DNA of 64,000 nucleotides from an uncultured Candidatus Melainabacteria bacterium (GCA_947364235.1 CANARY010000008.1:20308-84307), one strand, 5' to 3'. Shown: positions 46,650 through 56,486, counted from the stretch's first letter. A program made the numbers and translations. The notes: generated from the letters alone by a model not told the origin.

Positions 46650-47059
46650 ATTGCCATCTGAGTCATTTCTGTATAAGCTGAAACTATTCTATTTCTTACC
46701 TGAATAGCCATCTGCATGCTCAAAGATGCTTTTTCAGCAGCAATCATAGCATCATGAATACTTGTAGAACCGCCCATTGCAATGTCTTCCTGCATTCTAT
46801 CAGCCATAATTCTTGCATCGTTAACAGCATTCAAACTGCTTGAAAACGCATTTCCCATATTTGAAGCAAAGTTTCCAAGCCCGGATGGGTCGCCTTTATC
46901 TTTAACAGGATGAGTTTTTGAAGCTTTTTCAAGTGCATCTTCAAAAGCATTTTTTTCAACATCAAAAGAAGCCTGCCCTTGCAAAAGCTTGTTATAGTCA
47001 TTTATTGCGTTTAAATTATAATTTGTATTTATCTGGCTTATTTCTGTTGAAAATTCCAT
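46646..47059 (-). CDS. fliE: Flagellar hook-basal body protein FliE
   Basis: 137 residues. The C-terminal half has the FliE pattern: MAMGGSTSIHDAM-like (DIAMGGSTSIHDAMIAAEKASLSMQ read in two parts), then AIQVRNRIVSAYTEMTQM. FliE joins the MS ring to the rod. Follows flgC by 12 bases. Confidence 0.92.
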   Translation of the reverse strand: MEFSTEISQINTNYNLNAINDYNKLLQGQASFDVEKNAFEDALEKASKTHPVKDKGDPSGLGNFASNMGNAFSSSLNAVNDARIMADRMQEDIAMGGSTSIHDAMIAAEKASLSMQMAIQVRNRIVSAYTEMTQMAI

Positions 47060-47071
47060 AATATACTCCTA

Positions 47072-47578
47072 TTAGATGTTCATTGCCGTCTGCATCATTG
47101 TCTTAACGTTTTCTGCAACCGTTGCATTTGCTTCATACGCTTTTGAAGCCGAAATCATCCCGACCATTTCTTCTACAAGATTTACGTTTGGCAAATCTAC
47201 ATACCCTTCTTCATCTGCATCCGGATGAGAAGGATCAAATACAGTCTTAACTGCATTTTCAGCTTCATAAATCGAATCAACTCTGACACCCCCTGTTATC
47301 ATACCATTATTAAGCGCAATATTAGCATTAATAAGCATGTTTCCAGTTGCCGGGTCAAACTGAGCATCAGGACTGTTTGACGAAAAATTTGAATACCCGC
47401 GGTTAATGCTGTCTTCATAAATAGTTCTAAAAGCAACCTCTTTTTTTACATACACACCTTTTGAACCATCAGGCTGGCGTGTCGTATTTATGTTTGCAAT
47501 ATTACTTGCAATCGTATCCATTTTTACTCTTTGAGCCGTCATTCCTGAACCAGCTATATCAAAAATATTAAAACTCAT
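47072..47578 (-). CDS. flgC: Flagellar basal-body rod protein FlgC
   Basis: 168 residues. N-terminal rod motif SGMTAQRVKMDTIASNIANI, central VYVKKEVAFRTIYED, C-terminal YVDLPNVNLVEEMVGMISAS and SKAYEANATVAENVK. Proximal rod component exported by the flagellar type III system. Separated from flgB by 172 bases that include a small hairpin. Confidence 0.95.
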   Translation of the reverse strand: MSFNIFDIAGSGMTAQRVKMDTIASNIANINTTRQPDGSKGVYVKKEVAFRTIYEDSINRGYSNFSSNSPDAQFDPATGNMLINANIALNNGMITGGVRVDSIYEAENAVKTVFDPSHPDADEEGYVDLPNVNLVEEMVGMISASKAYEANATVAENVKTMMQTAMNI

Positions 47579-47639
47579 AATATTCCTTTTTTTCTACACT
47601 AAGCTGCTGCCAATGATTTTATCCTTGTAGTTTTTGCCC

Positions 47640-47682
47640 CTCGTCCCTACCCTCTCTCGTTGGGCGAAAGAGAGAATTTTAA
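47640..47682. other. Inverted repeat in the flgB-flgC gap
   Basis: CTCTCTCG and CGAAAGAGAG arms around a TTGGG loop near 47652-47674, in the 172-base gap. There is no good T-tract in either direction. It may be a processing or attenuation site that sets flgB and flgC levels apart. Confidence 0.35.
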
Positions 47683-47750
47683 CCTCTTTGTCCTTTTATA
47701 TTAGCTTGTAGTTCCACTTATCAGTATTTTTCCCATTTACCCCCGTAGTA

Positions 47751-48233
47751 CTACTGACCGCGAATTGCTTCTGAAACCCCTGTAAACTGCCTGCGTTCCA
47801 GATTTGAAAGCACCATATACCTTGTGCCTGTTTTAGATAAATCCATCATTTCGCGTTCAAGCTCAACGTTGTTTCCGGTCGAGTTTGTACCGCTGTAAAT
47901 ATCTGTCACAACCTGAGGATTGTAATCTCTCATAATATTAGACTGCAAATACGCTTTCTCTTGCATTGTAGGAGTTCTATACGTATGGACATCACCAGTA
48001 AATGCATCTACTACAGGCGGAACATAGTTAATACTATTCTGTCCTTTAATATAGTCTTTTAAGTTTTCGCCTTCGATAATTTCAGCAAGCTGGCTTTCAA
48101 ACGCAACTTCGTTTCTCTGAAATCCCGGAGTCATTACGTTTGCAATATTTGATGAAATCGCCTGCTGCCTGCTCATCAGCCCGTCCATACCCAGCTTTGT
48201 TATTTCTATTGTTCTGTTTGAGATTAAGTCCAT
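47751..48233 (-). CDS. flgB: Flagellar basal-body rod protein FlgB
   Basis: 160 residues. N-terminal rod motif ITKLGMDGLMSRQQAISSNIANVMTPGFQR; C-terminal NNVELEREMMDLSKTGTRYMVLSN. Proximal rod subunit. Starts two bases after the sensor kinase stop. Confidence 0.95.
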   Translation of the reverse strand: MDLISNRTIEITKLGMDGLMSRQQAISSNIANVMTPGFQRNEVAFESQLAEIIEGENLKDYIKGQNSINYVPPVVDAFTGDVHTYRTPTMQEKAYLQSNIMRDYNPQVVTDIYSGTNSTGNNVELEREMMDLSKTGTRYMVLSNLERRQFTGVSEAIRGQ

Positions 48234-48235
48234 TA

Positions 48236-49462
48236 TTATATCAACCCCATTTTAACCGTAAATTCGGTATACTTTTCATCAGAATGCTCTAATTTTAGCT
48301 GCCCAAGCTGTTCTTCTATCGACCGTTTACAAATACTCAACCCCAGACCTGAACCGCCTGTTTTCGTAGTAAATCCTTTCTCAAAAACTTTTTCAGGCTC
48401 ATTAATCTTACCTGCATTATTAAGGACCCTTACTACTGCAAACTCGCCTCTCTTCTCCGCCTTCAATTTAACATACTTACCATTTTTAAGCTCTTCTTCG
48501 TCTGTTCCGAATGCTTCTACTGCATTTTTTACCAGATTAATTATAACTGCAGCAAAAGCATTCTCATCAGCCATAATCTTCAAATTAGCCTTGCTCTCTA
48601 CAGTATACTCAATATTTTTACACTCAAAGTACACTTTCGTCAAATCTTCTACGGTATTAATTATTTCTTTCAAATCACACGGCTTCAACTCTTTGCACTG
48701 AGAAGATTTTAAAGAAATCAAAGAATTTCCTGCAATTTTAACCGCTCTTGAAATACTCTCTATTCCTTTAAGAATTGTTTTATCGGAAATCTCATTTTTT
48801 GCACAGTATTTTTTAATAACTTCACTATACAAATCACAAATAGAAAGCTGATTTTTGACTTCATGAGAAATTTCTCTTACATCACTCGAATACTCAGGCG
48901 GCTTGGACTGAAACTCTGCAAACCCTAATACTGCATCTTTCGCAGCTTCATCCAAATTCTCTACCAGACGTCTTATTGAGGAGTTTAAAAGTATGTTATC
49001 ACGTCTATCCGGTCTGAATTTTTCTTGAAACTGTTTAATATCAACAATTGAATTACGGTTAATTATATCAAGAGCTTCATCTTGCAGCTTGGAATTGTAA
49101 ATCGAATAATACCTTACATAAGTCTTGTTATCAGTCTTATTGTCCCAAATAATAATAGACACAAACCTGTGAGTCATAACGCAGATAAATTCTGTATCAG
49201 CCCATACTTTTTCTCTCAAATTCTCACTATCATCAGAAAAATCATAGGACTCAATCTCAGAAAACTCAAGACGCTTTAAAAGTCCCATGAGACCGCTGTT
49301 ATTAATTATTCTATAAAGCACAACTCCAGCTTCAGGATTATCAAGCAAAGGCTCTAAGACAGCACGAATAGAACAGCGAAGCGTCTGTTTCGTAATTATT
49401 TTATTCTCCTGAGAGTTTATAAGCTCTCTTAAATAATTTTGCTGCCTTACAATCTTTTTCAT
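48236..49462 (-). CDS. Sensor histidine kinase upstream of flagellar rod genes
   Basis: 408 residues, no TM helix. Residues ~1-180 form an unrecognised input domain. H-box EISHEVKNQLSICDLYSEVI (~200). HATPase elements are IINLVKNAVEAFG (N-box), NAGKINEPEKVFEKGFTTK and GGSGLGLSICKRS. Lies between its probable partner (response regulator, nine bases upstream) and flgB. This placement suggests control of motility, as with atypical cytoplasmic flagellar kinases such as FlgS. Confidence 0.88.
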   Translation of the reverse strand: MKKIVRQQNYLRELINSQENKIITKQTLRCSIRAVLEPLLDNPEAGVVLYRIINNSGLMGLLKRLEFSEIESYDFSDDSENLREKVWADTEFICVMTHRFVSIIIWDNKTDNKTYVRYYSIYNSKLQDEALDIINRNSIVDIKQFQEKFRPDRRDNILLNSSIRRLVENLDEAAKDAVLGFAEFQSKPPEYSSDVREISHEVKNQLSICDLYSEVIKKYCAKNEISDKTILKGIESISRAVKIAGNSLISLKSSQCKELKPCDLKEIINTVEDLTKVYFECKNIEYTVESKANLKIMADENAFAAVIINLVKNAVEAFGTDEEELKNGKYVKLKAEKRGEFAVVRVLNNAGKINEPEKVFEKGFTTKTGGSGLGLSICKRSIEEQLGQLKLEHSDEKYTEFTVKMGLI

Positions 49463-49471
49463 CTGCTAATC

Positions 49472-50182
49472 CTAAACTGCAACTTTAACTTTCTTTGTTA
49501 AAAATCCATTGTTAATTGCATACAACACAGCTTGTGTTCTATCATTTACCTGAAGCTTCTGAAAAATATTATTTACATGTGTTTTTACAGTTGTTTCAGA
49601 AATAAATAACTTATTTGCAACACCTTTGTATGTGATTCCTTGAGTCAAAAGCTCAAGCACTTCTTCTTCTCTTTGAGTTAAATAATCAAGAAGATTTTCT
49701 TCTTCCGCTTCTGTTTCTTTCTTTTCTGCCTCTGCCTTAAATGTCTGCTGGAAGTATTCAAAGAATCTTGAAGATAAAGCAAGAGGAAGATAAATTTTCC
49801 CGTTCAAAACTTCTTCAATAGCATAAATCAACTGAGCAGAAGCCATAGTTTTTAATACATATCCTCTTGCACCAATCTTCATAGCTCTGAAAATTAAATC
49901 AGCATCATCATACCCGGAAAGCGCAAGAACTTTTGTATCAAGCCCAAGCTTTTCTATTTCTATTATACCCTGAAGCCCGTCTCTTTCAGGCATATTCATA
50001 TCAAGAAGAACAACATCCGGCTGATATTTCTTAATTAAATTCAATCCAACAGTAACATTCGTAGCAATACCTACTACATCAAAAGTTCCTTCTAAGTTTA
50101 AAAGCTCTCTAATCCCTGCTAAATGCTCGTAATTGTCATCAATAAGCAAAACTTTTGATTTCTTCTTAAACTCACGTCTCAT
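49472..50182 (-). CDS. NarL/FixJ-type response regulator (flagellar locus)
   Basis: 236 residues. Receiver: VLLIDDNYEHLAGI, VVLLDMNMPERDGLQ (phospho-Asp), GYVLKTMASAQ (Lys). A Glu-rich hinge (EKKETEAEEENLL) precedes the LuxR HTH (LTQREEEVLELLTQGITYKGVA, TTVKTHVNNIFQKLQVNDRTQ). First gene of the leftward kinase-flagellar run; GGGAGAAGAGA ribosome site. Confidence 0.93.
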   Translation of the reverse strand: MRREFKKKSKVLLIDDNYEHLAGIRELLNLEGTFDVVGIATNVTVGLNLIKKYQPDVVLLDMNMPERDGLQGIIEIEKLGLDTKVLALSGYDDADLIFRAMKIGARGYVLKTMASAQLIYAIEEVLNGKIYLPLALSSRFFEYFQQTFKAEAEKKETEAEEENLLDYLTQREEEVLELLTQGITYKGVANKLFISETTVKTHVNNIFQKLQVNDRTQAVLYAINNGFLTKKVKVAV

Positions 50183-50477
50183 ACTCTCTCTTCTCCCCTT
50201 TTATTTACACATCATTTAAATTTAGTATTTTTCTCTCTTTTATACTAAATATATTACCTCCTTATAGAGGAGTTTTACATCAATACAAGGGTCGATTTTA
50301 CTGCGTTTGAGGTAGATTGAAGGATATAGACCATCTGGTCTAGAGAAAACGCAAAACCCGGCAGTAACAAGATTGCAGAAATTCTACAAGCTTATAACTA
50401 AGTCATATAGTGTAATTAAAATAGAGGAGTAAGACGTAAGTTAAAGTCCTACATATATTGTAGAGAATACAAATAAA
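50183..50477. ncRNA. Structured non-coding region, possible sRNA or leader
   Basis: No gene in 50183-50529. Nested pairing is visible: TTACTG (~50306) with CAGTAA, inside it GCGTTT with AAACGC, inside that TAGACC-ATCT-GGTCTA (~50328-50343). A TATACT -10-like box at 50241-50246 could start a rightward RNA ending at the terminator 50478-50507. Alternatively it is the leader of the leftward regulator. No known riboswitch core recognised. Confidence 0.3.
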
Positions 50478-50508
50478 AAGAGCAGATTTAAAATCTGCTC
50501 TTTTAAAT
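50478..50508. terminator. Pilin gene terminator (bidirectional)
   Basis: Stem AAAAGAGCAGATTT / AAATCTGCTCTTTT with A/T tracts on both sides. It terminates the leftward pilin gene and could also end a rightward RNA. Confidence 0.85.
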
Positions 50509-50529
50509 ATTTTTTATAACAACTAAATA

Positions 50530-51195
50530 CTAGTTATTGAATGCCCACTGAGCTGCTGCACCGTTAGGAACTGCAAAACCGCCTCTTAATCTGATACCAA
50601 ATTGGTCTTTGATTACACGGTTAGCTTTAACAGTACAATCTTTACCTGTATCGTTAACAGCTGCTGAGTTTAACATACCAGCATTACCTTGGCAGTTTGA
50701 TAATAAGTTAGGACCTTTAGCTCCGTTTGTATCATATAAAGCTTTAATACCATAAACTAAACCATCTGACTGCATAGCTTTAACAGTAGCATTTGTAATC
50801 AATGTGTTAGCATCGTTAGGGAACGCAATTGCTGAACCATCTCTAAAGAATACTACAAAGTTTGAAGCACCATTGTTTACAGCTTTAGCTTCGTTTGTAG
50901 CTGTACCAGAAGTTTGGTAATCAACAGTAGTACGGCTAGCTAACAAACCGTATAAAGATTGAGATTCTGAGTTATTTGTAGAAGTTTCATTGAAAGAAGC
51001 ATAGTCAAAACCTGCAATAGCTGAGTTCATTTGAGCAGCTTCTGTTAAAGTATTGATACCTTTCTTCAAAGCAGTTCTTGCTTGTTGTTCTTGAGTATTT
51101 GTCATCAATGCAGGAAGAGTTAACGTTGCAACTACACCAATGATAGCCAAGGTAATCAAAACTTCCGCAAGAGTAAAACCATTCTTCTTCATCAT
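50530..51195 (-). CDS. Type IV pilin-like / pseudopilin
   Basis: 221 residues from ATG 51195, which has AAAGGAA upstream; a longer frame adds an unlikely basic leader. Class III signal: KKNG-FTLAEVLITLAIIGVVA with Glu at +5 and the hydrophobic N-terminal helix. The C-terminal part has GAGM/Cys features typical of pseudopilin globular domains (NLLSNCQGNAG, GKDCTVKANRVI). It could be a major pilin or a secretion pseudopilin; no assembly genes are nearby. Confidence 0.9.
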   Translation of the reverse strand: MMKKNGFTLAEVLITLAIIGVVATLTLPALMTNTQEQQARTALKKGINTLTEAAQMNSAIAGFDYASFNETSTNNSESQSLYGLLASRTTVDYQTSGTATNEAKAVNNGASNFVVFFRDGSAIAFPNDANTLITNATVKAMQSDGLVYGIKALYDTNGAKGPNLLSNCQGNAGMLNSAAVNDTGKDCTVKANRVIKDQFGIRLRGGFAVPNGAAAQWAFNN

Positions 51196-51307
51196 AATAT
51201 TCCTTTCTCTTCTTATATTATTAGAATTTTTCTTCATTCTTCTATACAATTATTTTAACAAACCAACCCGCTTATGTCAATATAATATTCATATAAACCT
51301 TAACAAT

Positions 51308-51754
51308 TTAAGCTAAAACTTCAAACTTATCAGCTCTTGTCCTTATCAAAGAAACCGCAGCTTGAGAATTAAGAAAATTTAAAGCTCCCATAAAACTTGA
51401 TTTACTGCTCAAACCTGCTCTTGCTTCCTGCATAGTACTGATAAGCTGAGCTCCAGCTATCTGCTCATTAATCACACGATTCTGAGTTACAACCCTTTGA
51501 GTGTTTTCTTTTTGAGGAAATCCTATTTCCTTGACTTCTGAATCTGAAACTTGCTCAGCTTCTTTTTCAGGCGTATTAACAATTTTTGAAAATGGATTAT
51601 TATTGCTTACAAAAGAAGAACGAGCCATATCCATGACATCATTTTGAACATCTTCTGTCATACTTGATGCACGCTCCTTAGCGCGCTTAAAAATCATATC
51701 TTTTAAAGCATCAGCTTCTTGTTTATTAACAAATGTATCAAATTTATAAGCCAT
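51308..51754 (-). CDS. Hypothetical cytoplasmic protein
   Basis: 148 residues, charged helical N-terminus (DALKDMIFKRAKERASSM), a Glu/Gln-rich middle and an Ala/Ser-rich C-terminal helix (GALNFLNSQAAVSLIRTR). No signal, TM or known motif. Alone on its strand, upstream of the pilin gene. Could relate to motility or surface functions by position only. Confidence 0.6.
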   Translation of the reverse strand: MAYKFDTFVNKQEADALKDMIFKRAKERASSMTEDVQNDVMDMARSSFVSNNNPFSKIVNTPEKEAEQVSDSEVKEIGFPQKENTQRVVTQNRVINEQIAGAQLISTMQEARAGLSSKSSFMGALNFLNSQAAVSLIRTRADKFEVLA

Positions 51755-52110
51755 TATCTATCCTCGTATTTATATAAAAACACAATTGTAAAGAAAATTG
51801 ACGAATTTATATATATTTGATATATACTTGTTACATAAGTTTACATTTTGTTTTTTGACATTTTTCTTTATATATCTGGCTTACATCCTAATTTAAGTTA
51901 ACAGCTAATGTAAAGTTATTAGCATGATTATTTGTGTTTTCAGGATATTTGGTGTACAATTAAATTGCTATTTATATTTCGGCTAGTGTAAAATCTTAAC
52001 AGGAAGGATAATAACCGACCTGTTTTCTTTATGGCATAAATGCGCCGGCCTCATATTATCTCCTACAAGGTAATATCTTTTGTTCATCTACTCCATATAA
52101 TGAATGTACT
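51755..52110. other. Intergenic region upstream of the sigma factor
   Basis: No gene seen. It holds a hairpin AACAGG...CCTGTT followed by TTTC near 52000-52026, and TATAAT at 52096-52101, nine bases before the sigma-factor ATG. The remainder is AT-rich without further structure. Confidence 0.5.
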
Positions 52111-52680
52111 ATGCCAAATTCGAGGTACAAAAAAAGGGATATACATACACTAATTGCTCTTGCGCAAGAAAATGATTCAAAAGCGCTTGAGGAGCTTATT
52201 CGTCGTGTTCAAAGAAACATTTTCACAATGTTCAGCTATCTTACAGAAAAAAGGCAGGATATTGCGGATTTAACACAGGAAGCTCTTGTTAAAATGGCAA
52301 AAAACATCTATACACTTAAAGACATTTCTAAGTTCAAGCCTTGGCTTAACCAAATAGTTACAAATATTTTTTATGATTATTTAAAAAAGCATGCAAAAGA
52401 TAAGAAAATTGATTTAGACAATGATAAGCTTCTTGAAATCAAAGATAGAATCGGCTGCGAGCCGGGAGAAAAATGTCTTTTTTCAGAGATGGAAAAATTA
52501 ATAAAAGCAGCAATTCTAAGCCTTCCTGATGCTCTTAGGATTGTAATAATTTTAAGAGAATACGAAGGTTTAAGCTACGAAGACATTGCCAAAATAACAA
52601 ACACCGCAATTGGAACTGTAAAATCACGCATTTCAAGAGCAAGGCTTAAACTGCAGCAAGAATTAAAAGAATTCATATAG
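52111..52680 (+). CDS. ECF-type sigma-70 factor
   Basis: 189 residues. Region 2 (NIFTMFSYLTEKRQDIADLTQEALVKM, FKPWLNQIVTNIFYDYLKK) and region 4 (SLPDALRIVIILREYEGLSYEDIAKI, GTVKSRISRARLKLQQEL). No region 1 or 3. The ATG is nine bases after TATAAT, so a leaderless or nearly leaderless message is likely. Followed by its anti-sigma gene, 20 bases on. Confidence 0.92.
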   Translation: MPNSRYKKRDIHTLIALAQENDSKALEELIRRVQRNIFTMFSYLTEKRQDIADLTQEALVKMAKNIYTLKDISKFKPWLNQIVTNIFYDYLKKHAKDKKIDLDNDKLLEIKDRIGCEPGEKCLFSEMEKLIKAAILSLPDALRIVIILREYEGLSYEDIAKITNTAIGTVKSRISRARLKLQQELKEFI

Positions 52681-52700
52681 GGGAAAAGGAGAGTAAAAAA

Positions 52701-53237
52701 ATGGAGATAACATGCGCACAAATGGATGTTCTTCTCTCATTCTACATTGAAGGAGACCTGAGCAAAGCATTAAAAACAAAAGTTGAAGAGCATCTGCAGG
52801 AATGTTCTGCCTGCCGTGCAAAATATGAAATAGTAAAAAGCATGCTCAAAGAACTTCGCTCGACTATTGAAGACAAAGAAGAAGTTTTTTCACCAACTGT
52901 TACAAGCCAGTACAGAATTTTTCAGAACAATCTTTCTGCATATATTGATAATGAGCTTCCAGCAGAAGAAAGCATCAAAATCAAGAAATACACCATTAAT
53001 AACAAGCAAGCGCGCAAAGAGCTTGAAGACACTTATAATATACGCAGGCTTATGAATGAATCTTTTCATAAATCAAGATTGGACGCCAAGCAAGATTTTT
53101 CAAAAAATGTAATAAAACAATTGAACCTCAATGAAGAATACAATCTTTCTTTCCACCCTCTCCTCAAACTCGCAATAGCTTTTGTAATGACTGTACTGAT
53201 TTTATCAGCTATTATAATCTTTTCTCTAACCTTATAA
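52701..53237 (+). CDS. Zinc-binding anti-sigma factor, membrane-anchored
   Basis: 178 residues. The ZAS motif H31-x3-C35-x2-C38 (HLQECSACRAKYE) with a Cys near the start binds the sigma factor. A second, Cys-free, similar helical unit follows (NLSAYIDNELPAEES). A C-terminal TM helix (LAIAFVMTVLILSAIIIFSL) anchors it to the inner membrane. Co-transcribed with the sigma gene and followed by a terminator. Confidence 0.88.
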   Translation: MEITCAQMDVLLSFYIEGDLSKALKTKVEEHLQECSACRAKYEIVKSMLKELRSTIEDKEEVFSPTVTSQYRIFQNNLSAYIDNELPAEESIKIKKYTINNKQARKELEDTYNIRRLMNESFHKSRLDAKQDFSKNVIKQLNLNEEYNLSFHPLLKLAIAFVMTVLILSAIIIFSLTL

Positions 53238-53243
53238 AAAACA

Positions 53244-53275
53244 AAGGGCGCGGACTTAAAAGTCCGCGCCCTTTA
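53244..53275. terminator. Bidirectional terminator between anti-sigma gene and clpC
   Basis: 15-base GC-rich perfect repeat (53244-53258 / 53261-53275) with A and T tracts. Serves the two converging genes. Confidence 0.9.
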
Positions 53276-53285
53276 TTTTATCTTT

Positions 53286-55760
53286 TTAACCTTCTTGTTT
53301 AACTGCTTCTTTACGCTCGAAAACAATTTTTTCGTCTTCTAACTTCAACAGTATTACATCTCCCGGTTCGTAAGCATTTGTCAAAATTTCTTCTGCTAAC
53401 TGATCTTCTATTTTCTTTTGAATCAATCTGCGAAGAGGTCTTGCACCGTAAGCTTCATTGTATCCGTCTTTTGCAAGATAATCTTTTACTTCGTCTGTAA
53501 CTTCGATTGAAAGCTCGCGTTCAGACAATCTCTTGAACAAGTCTTTCATCATTAAGTCTACGATTTCACGGATTTCTTCTTTGCTCAAATGAGAGAATAC
53601 GATAATGTCATCAATACGGTTAAGGAACTCAGGTCTAAACGCTTTTTTAAGCTCTTCGTTAACTGTATCCTTAAGTTTTTCGTATTTATCCTTCTTAGCA
53701 TCATCAGCAGCAGAGAAACCAAGTTTTCCTGCAGTAGAAATCATGCTTGCCCCGACGTTTGAAGTCATAATAATTACTGTGTTTTTGAAATTAATATGCC
53801 TTCCTTTAGCATCAGTCAAGCGGCCGTCATCAAGGATTTGGAGCATAATATTAAACACATCCGGGTGAGCTTTTTCGATTTCATCAAAAAGAATTACTGA
53901 ATAAGGTTTCTTTCTAACAAGCTCTGAAAGATGACCGCCATCGTCATAGCCGACATATCCTGGAGGAGAGCCGATAAGTTTTGCAGTAGAATGTTTTTCC
54001 ATGAACTCAGACATATCTACTCTTATCATATTATCTTCGCTTCCGAAAATTGCCTCTGCTAAAGCTTTTGCAAGTTCTGTTTTACCAACCCCTGTAGGAC
54101 CTGAGAAAATAAAGCTTCCAATTGGTCTGTTTGGTGATTTTAATCCTACTCTTGCACGTCTGATTGCTTTTGCAATTGCTGTAACAGCATCACTTTGACC
54201 TATTACTCTATCGTGAAGAGTAGCTTCAAGTCTAAGCAGTCTTTCAGATTCGCCTTCAGTAAGCTTAGTTACAGGCACACCTGTCATAGTCGCAATAACT
54301 TCTGCAACATCTTCTTCTGTTACAGTCGGTTTATTTGCATCGTTTTGTCTGCGCCATTCTTCAGAAACTTCTCTAATTCTGTCTTTCATGTTAGCTTCGT
54401 CATCTCGAAGCGCTGAAGCTCTTTCAAATTCCTGATTTCTAATTGCATCTTCTTTTTCTTTGATAATTTCACGAAGTTCTTTATCAAGCTCTTTTCCTTC
54501 CGGAGAAAGAGTGCAGACTTTAAGTCTAACCTTTGAGCTTGCTTCATCAATTACGTCAATTGCTTTATCTGGCAAAAATCTATCATTAATATATTTACTT
54601 GAAAGTTTTGTCGCTGCAACAATTGCTTCATCAGAAATATTCAAGCTGTGATGTTCTTCATATTTAGTTTTCAAACCTCTAATGATTTCAATAGTTTCAT
54701 CAATAGACGGCTCTTCAATGATTACAGGCTGAAATCTTCGTTCTAAAGCAGAATCTTTTTCGATATACTTTCTGTATTCATCAGAAGTCGTAGCCCCGAT
54801 TACCTGAATTTCGCCTCTAGAAAGAGCCGGTTTCAAGATATTTGCTGCATCGATTGCACCTTCAGCAGCACCCGCGCCAATCAAAGTATGCATTTCGTCG
54901 ATAACAAGAATTACATTACCTGCTTGACGAATTTCGTCCATAATTTTCTTTAAGCGCTCTTCAAATTCACCACGGTATTTAGTACCTGCAATCAATAGTC
55001 CCATATCAAGCTGAATAATCTTTTTATTTTCAAGAATATCGGGTACTTCATTATTTACAATTCTTATTGCAAGCCCTTCTGCAACAGCAGTCTTACCAAC
55101 CCCCGGTTCTCCCAAAAGTACAGGGTTGTTTTTAGTCCTTCTTGCAAGAATTTGTATAACACGTTCAATTTCTTTTTCTCTGCCTACAACAGGGTCAAGG
55201 CGCTGTTCAGAAGCTGCTTGAGTCAAATCTGTACCAAATTCATCCAAACTTGGAGTTTTGACTTTGCTTGAAGCAGATGATGAAGCAGATGAGCTGCTTC
55301 CTGCTCCTGCCCCGGCAGTTGGTTTTGAATCACCAAGCATCTTAACAACATTGCTTCTTACTTTATTCAAATCAACTCCAAGGTTTTCAAGCACTCTTGC
55401 CGCAACCCCTTCTCCTTCTCTAATAAGTCCTAAAAGCAAATGCTCAGTACCAATATAATTATGACCAAGCTGCCTTGCTTCATCCCAAGAAAGCTCAAGA
55501 ACTCTTTTTGCTCTCGGAGTAAACGGAATTTCAACAGCAACAAAACCTGAACCTCTGCCAATGATTTTCTCAACTTCAACTCTTGCATCTTTAAGGTTAA
55601 CACCCATTGACTTGAGAGTCTTGGCTGCAATTCCAGTTCCTTCTCCGATAAGTCCTAAAAGAACCTGCTCAGTTCCTACAAAATTATGCCCAAGGCGTCT
55701 GGCTTCTTCTTGAGCCAGCATAATGACTTTAATCGCCTTTTCAGTAAAACGTTCGAACAT
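53286..55760 (-). CDS. clpC: Clp protease ATPase subunit ClpC
   Basis: 824 residues. Two N-terminal Clp repeats ([20 protein letters not shown] and [20 protein letters not shown]), NBD1 [15 protein letters not shown], a short M-region with a UVR-like segment ([20 protein letters not shown]) and NBD2 [16 protein letters not shown]. The short middle domain distinguishes it from ClpB. It unfolds proteins for ClpP; clpP is not in the window. A Ser/Ala linker (~150-165) is low complexity. Confidence 0.96.
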   Translation of the reverse strand: MFERFTEKAIKVIMLAQEEARRLGHNFVGTEQVLLGLIGEGTGIAAKTLKSMGVNLKDARVEVEKIIGRGSGFVAVEIPFTPRAKRVLELSWDEARQLGHNYIGTEHLLLGLIREGEGVAARVLENLGVDLNKVRSNVVKMLGDSKPTAGAGAGSSSSASSSASSKVKTPSLDEFGTDLTQAASEQRLDPVVGREKEIERVIQILARRTKNNPVLLGEPGVGKTAVAEGLAIRIVNNEVPDILENKKIIQLDMGLLIAGTKYRGEFEERLKKIMDEIRQAGNVILVIDEMHTLIGAGAAEGAIDAANILKPALSRGEIQVIGATTSDEYRKYIEKDSALERRFQPVIIEEPSIDETIEIIRGLKTKYEEHHSLNISDEAIVAATKLSSKYINDRFLPDKAIDVIDEASSKVRLKVCTLSPEGKELDKELREIIKEKEDAIRNQEFERASALRDDEANMKDRIREVSEEWRRQNDANKPTVTEEDVAEVIATMTGVPVTKLTEGESERLLRLEATLHDRVIGQSDAVTAIAKAIRRARVGLKSPNRPIGSFIFSGPTGVGKTELAKALAEAIFGSEDNMIRVDMSEFMEKHSTAKLIGSPPGYVGYDDGGHLSELVRKKPYSVILFDEIEKAHPDVFNIMLQILDDGRLTDAKGRHINFKNTVIIMTSNVGASMISTAGKLGFSAADDAKKDKYEKLKDTVNEELKKAFRPEFLNRIDDIIVFSHLSKEEIREIVDLMMKDLFKRLSERELSIEVTDEVKDYLAKDGYNEAYGARPLRRLIQKKIEDQLAEEILTNAYEPGDVILLKLEDEKIVFERKEAVKQEG

Positions 55761-55859
55761 TTAAGTATAATCCTCTTCTTATAAATATATTTATCTTAGT
55801 ATATATTACAAAAAATTTACAAAACTTTCAAGTAGTAAATCTAGAATTATTCATTTGTA

Positions 55860-56486
55860 CTATTCAATATTCGGAAACGCATAAATTATTCCATCTGAGC
55901 TGCGCCATTTCAAAAAACCTGTCTTTGGTATTCTATCAACATCTACAGCTGTTACAAGCGCCCAATTACCTCGAATTGCAGTAACTCTAATCATTTTTAC
56001 AAATCTCAAAACCGCTACATTTTGTGACAAATCTTCACTTTTTGCGTGAAGGATTTCTGCTTCTTCAGGAACATCTTTCATCAGCCTTAAACCATATTTA
56101 CGCCCGTACATGTTATAAAAACTAAGCCACGGCAAAAACTGGAAACGGTCTTCTGTCTGCACCCAGCCTTTTTCTCCGGTCATCTTATTAAAAATCACTT
56201 CAACCCAGCCGTCATCTCCAATATCAGAAACATACAGAAAACCGAGTTTTTTTCCATTTAAAAGAACCGCAAAAACATTATCCGGCATACTCTCAGGGTT
56301 ATATGAAAAATCAAAAGTTTTAACTACCCGTGAATTTGCTTCAGGATGAGAAAAAATTGTTATACTTTCACCTGTCTGATACATTCCAATAGCTTCTTTT
56401 GGTATACTGTCCATATAAAACGGCATTGTATCCGCAAATACAGGCAGCGTCAGCATCATAAGCAAAGTTATTAAAAATTTTTTCAT
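55860..56486 (-). CDS. Exported protein with SH3-like domains
   Basis: 208 residues; signal peptide LITLLMMLTLPVFA (~18). ESITIFSHPEANSRVVKTF and VNGWVEVIF-like DDGWVEVIFNKMTGEKGWVQ are bacterial SH3-like strands. A second similar unit is EILHAKSEDLSQNVAVLRF with NWALVTAVD. Likely periplasmic, possibly binding peptidoglycan or protein. Upstream neighbour is pheT on the same strand, 39 bases away. Confidence 0.75.
   Translation of the reverse strand: MKKFLITLLMMLTLPVFADTMPFYMDSIPKEAIGMYQTGESITIFSHPEANSRVVKTFDFSYNPESMPDNVFAVLLNGKKLGFLYVSDIGDDGWVEVIFNKMTGEKGWVQTEDRFQFLPWLSFYNMYGRKYGLRLMKDVPEEAEILHAKSEDLSQNVAVLRFVKMIRVTAIRGNWALVTAVDVDRIPKTGFLKWRSSDGIIYAFPNIE

Noticed and set aside
50241..50480. 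c-di-GMP, glutamine or other known riboswitch
   Set aside because: ACGCAAAAC hints at a GEMM-like core, but the paired consensus blocks are missing.
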